The position numbers were made by a program, and so were the translations under genes. A stretch of 64,000 bases of DNA from Anisakis pegreffii (lineage: Eukaryota; Nematoda; Chromadorea; Rhabditida; Anisakidae), in NCBI GenBank assembly GCA_035041965.1, contig JAPYMA010003013.1, forward strand, positions 1 through 64,000. The letters are read 5' to 3'. Position 1 is the stretch's first letter. The number at the start of each line of letters is the position of its first letter. Shown here one piece after another: positions 62,701-64,000 of the stretch. The notes under the pieces were generated by a model. That model searched no databases. It was not told the origin of the DNA and was given only the letters and a program-made list of their open reading frames with translations.

Positions 62701-64000
62701 AAAAGGAGCGAACTGCAAGGCAAGAAGCTAAATTTGGTAGACCTGACGATGAAGAATCATACGTGAAGGACTCAACGTTAACCTCAAAAATATTTGGATT
62801 CGCAAAGAAAGCGGGTATGGTTGCTGGTGGCGTTGTTGCTGCACCCGTAGCGTTGGCAGCAACGGGGGCTATTGCAGCATACGATGCTGTGTCTAAGCAC
62901 AAAGGTCAAGAAGCGGGGAAAGAAGAATTTTCACCCGACGTGGAAACATCTCTTCATGACTATTCTGAACAACCGACTGGTCAAGCAGAGGAACGAGAAG
63001 TAGAGGAACGTTCAGTAGAGTCCGAAGACCAGGGGAGAAAAGAGAAAACATTGTTGCATGGGTACGAAGAAAGTGTTACCACTGAACAAGCACCAAAGAA
63101 TGAAGGAGAAATCGGCTATGAAGCTACTTCTTTCGCACCTTCCAGAGAATATGAATACACCAGTGAAACAAAGGAAGAGATCTACACACCAACAAGCGAA
63201 AAAGAGTTCGGCGTAGAAAAAATACCACAGCCACCGACGAAACAGGAACCTCTCACCACTGCGAAAGAGCAACTTGCAGCTCATGTCTTTGAACAAGAAA
63301 TGACTGCAGAGAAATTCGTTGGCACCGAGGCGGCAGAACCTCCTGAGGGATACGAATTCAAGACGGAGGAAGAGTTCACTTCGCACGGTAAACCTGAAAT
63401 CACTACAGCTACCTACGACGAGACGATTGAAACAGAAGAAGTGGTGACTGAAGAGCCATTACGGAGAGAAGAGGAATTTCCCGCAGAACCTGCTTCCTTC
63501 GAGAATGTTACATATGAAAGCAAGGAAGAGGCCTACCCACCAACAGACGAAGAAGAGCTCGGCGTACAACAGGTACCAGAACCAACGACAAGGCGAGAAC
63601 GTGATACCACTACCGAGGAACAGGTTGCGGATCGCGAGATTGATCAGGAAATGCCAGCGGAGACATTCATTGGTACTGAGTTTGCAGAACCACCTGAGGG
63701 ATACGAATTCAAAATTAGGGAAGGGTACGCGTCATTGGAGAAATCTGAAATGACCTCTGCGGCGTATGACGAGAAGTTCGAATCAAAAGAATTGATCGAT
63801 GAAGCTCCACTGCAGAACGAAGAGAAATTTCCGGCTGAATATGCTCCATCAGCACATCTCGAAGAATACCGCTTCGAAGCAAAAGAGATTGATGCGGCCG
63901 CAGGAGAACAAGAAAGTCCTGAGCAAAAGGAGCGAACTGCAAGGCAACAAGCTAAATTTGGAAGCCCCGACGAGGAAGAATCATACGTAAAGGACTCAAC
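22734..64000 (+). CDS. unc-44: Nematode ankyrin UNC-44, whole gene (3' end outside window)
   Basis: Gene-level entry; the exons follow. Ankyrins are cytoplasmic adaptors that tie membrane proteins to the spectrin skeleton, and UNC-44 acts in axon guidance and axon structure in C. elegans. In order the exons encode 24 ankyrin repeats (residues about 24-815 from the 23586 start), a ZU5-ZU5-UPA spectrin-binding module, a death domain, acidic regulatory exons, then alternative ends. Exon phases close without a frameshift from 23586 to 64000, giving about 5,850 codons for the giant form and still open. Intron length runs from about 90 bp to over 3 kb. The only other genes in the window are an RNA candidate and transposons, so there is no operon. 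Orthology to UNC-44 rests on domain order and the giant repetitive tail. Confidence 0.93.
22904..22960. repeat. Perfect 25-bp inverted repeat, 7-nt loop
   Basis: CTATTCCTTCCTTTCAGCCA... (22904-22928) pairs exactly with 22936-22960. A partial second copy of the right arm (GAAAGGAAGGAATA) follows at 22981-22994. It lies in the intron between exon 1a and exon 1. In unspliced RNA it would form a strong hairpin. Confidence 0.9.
23502..23510 (+). promoter_or_regulatory. Candidate TATA box for the internal unc-44 promoter
   Basis: TATATAAAA lies 76 bases upstream of the ATG at 23586. A start about 30 bases downstream would leave a short leader ('cacatccgaagcacatag...'). A second TATATAAG lies near 23371. 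This supports exon 1 as a true transcript start and not only a spliced exon. Confidence 0.35.
23586..23840 (+). CDS. unc-44: UNC-44 exon 1: N-terminus and ankyrin repeats 1-2
   Basis: The ATG at 23586 gives an N-terminus [18 protein letters not shown], then [18 protein letters not shown], the signature start of ankyrin repeat 1. Next is [20 protein letters not shown] (repeat 2). The donor is AAG|GTCTAT. Length is 255 nt, phase 0. The internal CAG at 23637-23639 can act as acceptor for exon 1a. Confidence 0.92.
23841..24856 (+). other. Intron 1 of unc-44 (1016 bp)
   Basis: Starts GTCTAT and ends TTTCAG. The frame of exon 1 runs on to a stop at 24024-24026, which is read-through and not a separate gene. 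Nothing else seen. Confidence 0.85.
24857..25054 (+). CDS. unc-44: UNC-44 exon 2: ankyrin repeats 3-4
   Basis: Acceptor TTTCAG, donor GAG|GTCAGT, 198 nt, phase 0 to 0. It encodes [18 protein letters not shown] and [20 protein letters not shown], nearly invariant positions of animal ankyrin repeats 3 and 4. Confidence 0.93.
25151..25306 (+). CDS. unc-44: UNC-44 exon 3: ankyrin repeats 5-6
   Basis: Acceptor GTTTAAG, donor CAG|GTAAAG, 156 nt, phase 0 to 0. It encodes [20 protein letters not shown] and [20 protein letters not shown]. The LPALHIAA segment of repeat 6 without the usual TPLH is typical of ankyrins. Confidence 0.92.
26037..26176 (+). CDS. unc-44: UNC-44 exon 4: ankyrin repeats 6 (end)-7
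   Basis: Acceptor TTTCAG, donor TTAG|GTATGG, 140 nt, phase 0 to 2. It encodes [20 protein letters not shown] and [16 protein letters not shown] (TA)n microsatellite starts 5 bases inside the following intron (about 26181-26208). Confidence 0.92.
26181..26208. repeat. (TA)n microsatellite next to a splice donor
   Basis: About 13 TA units directly after the exon 4 donor 'ggtatgg'. It is likely length-variable. Confidence 0.9.
26325..26511 (+). CDS. unc-44: UNC-44 exon 5: ankyrin repeats 8-9
   Basis: Acceptor TTTGCAG, donor AAA|GTATGA, 187 nt, phase 2 to 0. It encodes [20 protein letters not shown] and [20 protein letters not shown]. Confidence 0.93.
26694..26939 (+). CDS. unc-44: UNC-44 exon 6: ankyrin repeats 10-12
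   Basis: Acceptor TTTTATAG, donor AAG|GTGAGT, 246 nt, phase 0. It encodes [40 protein letters not shown] and [16 protein letters not shown]. Highly conserved, with no missing consensus residues. Confidence 0.94.
27195..27317 (+). CDS. unc-44: UNC-44 exon 7: ankyrin repeats 12 (end)-13
   Basis: Acceptor TATTTCAG, donor CAG|GTTCAT, 123 nt, phase 0. It encodes [20 protein letters not shown] and [20 protein letters not shown]. Confidence 0.93.
27318..28544 (+). other. Intron 7 of unc-44 (1227 bp)
   Basis: Starts GTTCAT, ends TTTGTTGCAG. A 63-codon frame on the minus strand (28266 to 28075, Pro/Ser/Thr-rich) lies inside. I see no domain or splice support for it and treat it as chance. Confidence 0.8.
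28545..28652 (+). CDS. unc-44: UNC-44 exon 8: ankyrin repeats 13 (end)-14
   Basis: Acceptor TTGCAG, donor AAG|GTAAGC, 108 nt, phase 0. It encodes [20 protein letters not shown] and [16 protein letters not shown]. Confidence 0.93.
28919..29068 (+). CDS. unc-44: UNC-44 exon 9: ankyrin repeats 15-16 (start)
   Basis: Acceptor ATCGCAG, donor AAG|GTATAT, 150 nt, phase 0. It encodes [20 protein letters not shown] and [11 protein letters not shown]. Confidence 0.93.
29207..29377 (+). CDS. unc-44: UNC-44 exon 10: ankyrin repeats 16 (end)-17
   Basis: Acceptor ATTTTAG, donor CAG|GTATTT, 171 nt, phase 0. It encodes [20 protein letters not shown] and [20 protein letters not shown]. Confidence 0.93.
29600..29704. 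repeat. (TTA)n microsatellite abutting a splice acceptor
   Basis: About 100 bases of TTA/ATT repeats with a few interruptions run into 'tttgag' at the start of exon 11. The acceptor therefore has no normal pyrimidine tract of mixed sequence. Confidence 0.92.
29708..29875 (+). CDS. unc-44: UNC-44 exon 11: ankyrin repeats 18-19
   Basis: Acceptor TATTTGAG (weak, GAG not CAG), donor AAG|GTATAT, 168 nt, phase 0. It encodes [20 protein letters not shown] and [20 protein letters not shown]. Phase and conservation fix the boundary in spite of the poor acceptor. Confidence 0.9.
29952..30056 (+). CDS. unc-44: UNC-44 exon 12: ankyrin repeats 19 (end)-20
   Basis: Acceptor TTTTCAG, donor AAA|GTGAGA, 105 nt, phase 0. 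It encodes [20 protein letters not shown] and [15 protein letters not shown]. Confidence 0.92.
30173..30326 (+). CDS. unc-44: UNC-44 exon 13: ankyrin repeats 21-22 (start)
   Basis: Acceptor GTTGAAG, donor TTTG|GTTGGT, 154 nt, phase 0 to 1. It encodes [20 protein letters not shown] and [13 protein letters not shown]. Only about 116 bp of intron precede it. Confidence 0.9.
30412..30572 (+). CDS. unc-44: UNC-44 exon 14: ankyrin repeats 22 (end)-23
   Basis: Acceptor TTTTGCAG, donor GCG|GTTAGT, 161 nt, phase 1 to 0. It encodes [20 protein letters not shown] and [20 protein letters not shown]. Confidence 0.93.
30788..30968 (+). CDS. unc-44: UNC-44 exon 15: ankyrin repeat 24 and Thr-rich linker
   Basis: Acceptor GCTGCAG, donor GAAG|GTATTC, 181 nt, phase 0 to 1. 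[20 protein letters not shown] is the last repeat. It is followed by [19 protein letters not shown], the Thr-rich linker seen after repeat 24 in animal ankyrins, and an acidic SDSEDE. Confidence 0.93.
31662..31823 (+). CDS. unc-44: UNC-44 candidate cassette exon 15b (alternative)
   Basis: Within the 2.6-kb intron after exon 15. Acceptor AATTTAAG, donor CATCAC|GTACGC, 162 nt, phase 1 to 1, so inclusion keeps the frame. The phase-1 reading is fully open and protein-like: [20 protein letters not shown], then [18 protein letters not shown]. Base composition is richer in C and more codon-like than the surrounding intron. It would lengthen the Ser-rich linker between the ankyrin repeats and ZU5. 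Transcript support is needed. Confidence 0.5.
32990..33102. mobile_element. hAT-like mini-element (family 3, copy 2), inverted relative to copy 1
   Basis: Starts TAGTGTTGTGCGAGGAGTCC and ends CCGCACAGCACTA. The interior is the reverse complement type of 4534-4670 (CCCCGTCC, GGCCATTTTC, GGGGCTGTCC). The flanking octamers (GTTGCTAT/ATTAATCT) do not match well, so this copy is old or rearranged. It is in the intron between exons 15 and 16. Confidence 0.55.
33579..33688 (+). CDS. unc-44: UNC-44 exon 16: linker before ZU5
   Basis: Acceptor AATTAAG, donor CCG|GTTAGT, 110 nt, phase 1 to 0. It encodes [20 protein letters not shown] and [17 protein letters not shown]. As I recall it, this segment is conserved in nematode UNC-44, which supports the gene name. 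Confidence 0.87.
33801..33869 (+). CDS. unc-44: UNC-44 exon 17: linker
   Basis: Acceptor TATTTTCAG, donor CAA|GTGAGT, 69 nt, phase 0. It encodes [21 protein letters not shown] second in-frame acceptor 15 bases upstream (TTTCAG at 33785) would add five residues. Confidence 0.8.
33964..34032 (+). CDS. unc-44: UNC-44 candidate short linker exon
   Basis: Acceptor ACTAAACAG, donor ATCC|GTTGGA, 69 nt, phase 0 to 0. It reads [21 protein letters not shown] 58-base intron would follow, ending CCAGCTAG. Another frame in the same DNA is also open, so the structure between 33964 and 34090 is uncertain. Confidence 0.35.
34091..34381 (+). CDS. unc-44: UNC-44 linker exon, Ser-rich
   Basis: Acceptor CCAGCTAG. 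The frame runs [20 protein letters not shown], then a basic segment ([17 protein letters not shown]) and an acidic end ([15 protein letters not shown]). The frame stops at 34390, so a donor is needed before it. TCA|GTAGGA at 34381 keeps phase 0. No domain; it lies between the ankyrin repeats and ZU5. Confidence 0.65.
34577..34668 (+). CDS. unc-44: UNC-44 linker exon before ZU5
   Basis: Acceptor AATTTTAG, donor CCCAG|GTATTT, 92 nt, phase 0 to 2. It encodes [20 protein letters not shown]. Phase 2 matches both possible starts of the next exon. Confidence 0.75.
34669..36119 (+). other. Intron before the ZU5 exons
   Basis: About 1.45 kb. Short open frames in several registers near 36000-36119 look weakly coding (for example [17 protein letters not shown]) but cannot be joined in phase to the ZU5 exon. 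No element seen. Confidence 0.5.
36120..36360 (+). CDS. unc-44: UNC-44 ZU5-N, first exon
   Basis: [20 protein letters not shown], then [20 protein letters not shown], is the conserved start of the ankyrin ZU5 domain. The donor is AAG|GTTCGT, phase 0. Two starts are phase-compatible: 36228 (acceptor ATTTGTAG, the better signal) or 36120 (acceptor GATCAG), which adds a Ser/Gln-rich lead ([19 protein letters not shown]). They may be alternative acceptors. Confidence 0.85.
36361..37263 (+). other. Intron inside ZU5-N (903 bp)
   Basis: Starts GTTCGT and ends ATATTACAG. Nothing else seen. Confidence 0.85.
37264..37488 (+). CDS. unc-44: UNC-44 ZU5-N, second exon
   Basis: Acceptor ATTACAG, donor GAA|GTGTGT, 225 nt, phase 0. 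It encodes [40 protein letters not shown] and [18 protein letters not shown], close to the spectrin-binding ZU5-N of animal ankyrins. Confidence 0.95.
37712..37900 (+). CDS. unc-44: UNC-44 ZU5-N end and ZU5-C start
   Basis: Acceptor ATTCGAAG, donor CAA|GTAATT, 189 nt, phase 0. It encodes [20 protein letters not shown] and [16 protein letters not shown], the opening of the second ZU5. Confidence 0.94.
38027..38241 (+). CDS. unc-44: UNC-44 ZU5-C
   Basis: Acceptor ATTTCAG, donor TATAG|GTCAGT, 215 nt, phase 0 to 2. It encodes [20 protein letters not shown] and [20 protein letters not shown]. Confidence 0.95.
38414..38526 (+). CDS. unc-44: UNC-44 ZU5-C end / UPA start
   Basis: Acceptor TTTTTCAG, donor CACTG|GTAATT, 113 nt, phase 2 to 1. 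It encodes [20 protein letters not shown] and [12 protein letters not shown]. Confidence 0.94.
38647..38824 (+). CDS. unc-44: UNC-44 UPA domain, part 1
   Basis: Acceptor TGTTTCAG, donor CTGAG|GTCAGA, 178 nt, phase 1 to 2. It encodes [20 protein letters not shown] and [20 protein letters not shown]. Confidence 0.95.
39031..39244 (+). CDS. unc-44: UNC-44 UPA domain, part 2
   Basis: Acceptor GTTTTAAG, donor AAAG|GTAAGC, 214 nt, phase 2 to 0. It encodes [20 protein letters not shown] and [20 protein letters not shown]. Confidence 0.95.
39514..39654 (+). CDS. unc-44: UNC-44 UPA domain end
   Basis: Acceptor TCTTCTAG, donor CAG|GTGAGA, 141 nt, phase 0. It encodes [20 protein letters not shown] and [15 protein letters not shown]. 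Confidence 0.94.
39891..40149 (+). CDS. unc-44: UNC-44 death domain
   Basis: Acceptor AACTTCAG, donor AACTC|GTGAGT, 259 nt, phase 0 to 1. It encodes [36 protein letters not shown] and [16 protein letters not shown], helices of the ankyrin death domain. It is regulatory, not apoptotic, in this family. Confidence 0.94.
40314..40573 (+). CDS. unc-44: UNC-44 death domain end and Thr/Ser-rich tail
   Basis: Acceptor TTTGTTTAG, donor GAG|GTAAAA, 260 nt, phase 1 to 0. [20 protein letters not shown] closes the death domain. It is followed by a Thr/Ser/Pro-rich segment ([19 protein letters not shown]) that is probably disordered. Confidence 0.92.
40574..41614 (+). other. Intron after the death domain (1041 bp)
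   Basis: Starts GTAAAA and ends TTTCAAG. A 155-codon minus-strand frame (41548-41081) has no recognisable domain and overlaps the exon boundary; treated as chance. Confidence 0.75.
41615..41771 (+). CDS. unc-44: UNC-44 regulatory exon
   Basis: Acceptor AATTTCAAG (alternative in-frame acceptors 3 and 9 bases downstream), donor TTCAAG|GTTGTA, 157 nt, phase 0 to 1. It encodes [20 protein letters not shown] and [20 protein letters not shown]. No domain. Confidence 0.8.
41905..41982 (+). CDS. unc-44: UNC-44 regulatory exon, acidic (78 nt)
   Basis: Acceptor CCTTATAG, donor AATG|GTTCGT, phase 1 to 1. It encodes [21 protein letters not shown] symmetric exon that can be skipped. Confidence 0.82.
42204..42358 (+). 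CDS. unc-44: UNC-44 regulatory exon
   Basis: Acceptor TATTACAG, donor GAG|GTAACG, 155 nt, phase 1 to 0. It encodes [20 protein letters not shown] and [20 protein letters not shown]. Confidence 0.85.
42637..42883 (+). CDS. unc-44: UNC-44 regulatory exon, acidic/Thr-rich
   Basis: Acceptor CTTGCAG, donor CACCAG|GTCCGT, 247 nt, phase 0 to 1. It encodes [20 protein letters not shown] and [20 protein letters not shown]. The frame stays open to a stop at 43171-43173, so read-through would give a further alternative end of 97 residues. Confidence 0.85.
44809..45817 (+). CDS. unc-44: UNC-44 alternative terminal exon 1 (stop at 45817)
   Basis: A frame with coding character runs from about 44991 to TAA at 45815-45817: [20 protein letters not shown], then [40 protein letters not shown] and [20 protein letters not shown]. 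The last parts look helical or coiled-coil. A phase-1 entry is needed. Options are acceptor TTGAAG at 44990, CTGAG at 44942, or a small upstream exon starting 44809 (acceptor TTATGTCAG) spliced by a 49-base intron 44942-44990. I cannot choose. No AATAAA follows closely. Confidence 0.65.
46080..46139 (+). CDS. unc-44: UNC-44 small Gln/Pro-rich exon (60 nt)
   Basis: Acceptor TAATTTCAG, donor CCAG|GTAACC, phase 1 to 1. It encodes [20 protein letters not shown]. Symmetric and skippable. Confidence 0.75.
46140..48468 (+). other. Intron region (2.3 kb)
   Basis: Several open frames of 60-100 codons (for example 46568-46870) have no conserved domain and no phase-compatible splice pair. Nothing else recognised. 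Confidence 0.6.
48469..48582 (+). CDS. unc-44: UNC-44 regulatory exon (114 nt)
   Basis: Acceptor TTTTGCAG, donor GCTG|GTTCGT, phase 1 to 1. It encodes [20 protein letters not shown]. The DG-T-V-KK-TR pattern resembles the segment after the death domain in animal ankyrins. Confidence 0.82.
48757..48786 (+). CDS. unc-44: UNC-44 30-nt microexon
   Basis: Acceptor AAGTTGCAG, donor GGCTG|GTGAGT, phase 1 to 1. It encodes [10 protein letters not shown]. It is short, symmetric and has good splice signals. Confidence 0.65.
48787..49828 (+). other. Intron before terminal exon 2
   Basis: AT- and T-rich sequence, no gene or repeat recognised. Confidence 0.6.
49829..49953 (+). CDS. unc-44: UNC-44 alternative terminal exon 2 (short isoform end)
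   Basis: Acceptor CTATTCAG, phase 1 entry. It encodes [20 protein letters not shown], ends [10 protein letters not shown], then TAG at 49951-49953. An AATAAA lies 66 bases after the stop. This gives an ankyrin of roughly 2,000 residues, without the giant tail. Confidence 0.78.
49954..52269 (+). other. 3' UTR of the short form, then intron before the giant exon
   Basis: Begins with the short-isoform 3' UTR. The rest is AT-rich DNA with no supported coding region, ending TTCTTTCAG at 52269. Confidence 0.65.
50019..50024 (+). terminator. Poly(A) signal of short unc-44 isoform
   Basis: AATAAA, 66 bases downstream of the TAG of terminal exon 2. Confidence 0.6.
52270..64000 (+). CDS. unc-44: UNC-44 giant exon, repetitive axonal tail (open at window edge)
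   Basis: Acceptor TTCTTTCAG, phase 1 entry (G|AA GAT GAA). The frame is open for 3,909 codons and runs off the window. Residues encoded by 52270-54014 are unique, charged and Glu/Lys-rich, with a Gln run near 52393. A diverged repeat unit follows at about 54015-54365. From 54366 the exon is a higher-order repeat of 174-residue spacer blocks and arrays of 117-residue units. Giant ankyrin isoforms with long unstructured tails are neuronal in nematodes, flies and vertebrates. In UNC-44 the equivalent tail is required in axons. The composition (Glu, Thr, Pro, Lys) predicts an extended, acidic filament. Confidence 0.93.
54366..54890 (+). repeat. Spacer block H0 with hydrophobic segment (first copy)
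   Basis: 525 nt, one codon longer than later copies. It encodes [20 protein letters not shown], then the hydrophobic segment at 54567-54683: [39 protein letters not shown]. It differs from later copies at several residues, so it is the oldest or least homogenised copy. Confidence 0.9.
54891..58031 (+). repeat. Array 1: nine 117-residue units
   Basis: Unit starts are 54891, 55242, 55593, 55944, 56295, 56646, 56997, 57330 and 57681. The period is 351 nt except the seventh unit, which is 333 nt because six codons are lost after LRRE. Core motifs in each: EEFGV, EPTT or [45 protein letters not shown]. Two flavours mix: [11 protein letters not shown]...VQQVPEPTT and [12 protein letters not shown]...VQKVREPMT. 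Confidence 0.93.
58032..58553 (+). repeat. Spacer block H1 with hydrophobic segment
   Basis: 522 nt. It starts [20 protein letters not shown]. Hydrophobic segment at 58230-58346, nearly identical in DNA to the copies at 60858 and 62784. Confidence 0.93.
58554..60659 (+). repeat. Array 2: six 117-residue units
   Basis: Unit starts are 58554, 58905, 59256, 59607, 59958 and 60309, exact 351-nt period. Same motifs and two flavours as array 1. Confidence 0.93.
60660..61181 (+). repeat. Spacer block H2 with hydrophobic segment
   Basis: 522 nt. Hydrophobic segment at 60858-60974, with one Val-to-Met change (YDAMSKH). Confidence 0.93.
61182..62585 (+). repeat. Array 3: four 117-residue units
   Basis: Unit starts are 61182, 61533, 61884 and 62235. 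The unit at 61533 matches the eighth unit of array 1 (57330) almost exactly ([19 protein letters not shown]), showing exchange between arrays. Confidence 0.93.
62586..63107 (+). repeat. Spacer block H3 with hydrophobic segment
   Basis: 522 nt. Hydrophobic segment at 62784-62900. Differs from H2 at only a few bases. Confidence 0.93.
63108..63809 (+). repeat. Array 4: two 117-residue units
   Basis: Units at 63108 and 63459: only the leading (EIGYEATSF) and closing ([18 protein letters not shown] ... SKELIDEA) unit types remain. This is the minimal array. Confidence 0.93.
63810..64000 (+). repeat. Spacer block H4, cut by the window edge
   Basis: Matches the first 191 nt of the other H blocks. 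Near its end it reads [19 protein letters not shown], closer to H0 (Gln, Ser-Pro) than to H1-H3 (Glu, Arg-Pro), so it may mark the far end of the homogenised region. Confidence 0.88.

Noticed and set aside
54891..63809. CRISPR-like or satellite array
   Set aside because: The period is a multiple of three, the frame stays open throughout and both repeats and between-repeat parts are coding; this is a protein repeat in a eukaryote.
55242..63942. Dozens of minus-strand and off-frame open frames of 60-160 codons
   Set aside because: They recur with the 351-nt period and overlap the continuous + frame with conserved motifs; shadows of the giant exon.
1..64000. Spliced-leader RNA gene, rRNA, bacterial operons, integrated virus
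   Set aside because: I looked for the conserved SL1 string, rRNA motifs, Shine-Dalgarno-spaced gene chains and viral polymerase motifs and saw none.

Overview
The window is one end of a nematode chromosome. It opens with about 3 kb of the C-rich strand of the TTAGGC telomere repeat, read inward from the tip. The DNA beyond is AT-rich, with single-copy stretches and short DNA transposons. From about 22.7 kb to the right edge it holds one large multi-exon gene on the + strand, with nematode-style TTTCAG-like splice acceptors. The telomere repeat and the ankyrin (UNC-44-like) tail point to a chromadorean nematode. I cannot name the species from the sequence alone.

Layout. 1-3009 is telomere with many GCCCAA and other variant units. 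3010-22690 is subtelomeric DNA with no protein gene I can support. It holds a decayed MITE family marked by ACTATAAGGCGCA, a 137-bp hAT-like mini-element, a tRNA-Asn-like sequence, two 1.2-kb copies of a non-autonomous hAT element each flanked by a perfect 8-bp target duplication, a second hAT-type element (CTATCG-rich, also with a perfect 8-bp duplication), and a long G:U-containing fold-back at 20697-20810 that resembles a microRNA precursor.

22734-64000 is the nematode ankyrin gene unc-44, incomplete at the right edge. I traced its exons by reading frame, splice sites and phase. Exons between 23586 and 30968 encode 24 ankyrin repeats. 36228-37900 and 38027-39654 encode the ZU5-N, ZU5-C and UPA domains of the spectrin-binding module. 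39891-40573 encodes the death domain and a Thr/Ser-rich tail. Several acidic regulatory exons follow. Almost all exons downstream of the death domain end in phase 1, so they can be skipped or exchanged freely. Three alternative 3' ends are visible: an exon with a stop at 45817, a short exon with a stop at 49953 followed by AATAAA, and a giant exon opening at 52270 that is still open at 64000. There are two candidate 5' ends: an upstream exon starting at 22734 that splices inside exon 1, and a downstream start at 23586 preceded by a TATA-like box.

The giant exon gives at least 11.7 kb of open frame. It has an acidic unique part, then a higher-order repeat: runs of a 117-residue acidic unit (9, 6, 4 and 2 units in successive arrays) separated by a 174-residue block that carries an Ala/Gly/Val-rich hydrophobic segment. 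Copies are nearly identical in DNA, which suggests recent expansion and homogenisation. In established ankyrin biology, the N-terminal repeats bind membrane proteins, the ZU5 region binds spectrin, and giant-exon isoforms work in axons. The window therefore encodes an axonal membrane-cytoskeleton adaptor whose tail is still changing in length, within about 20 kb of a telomere.
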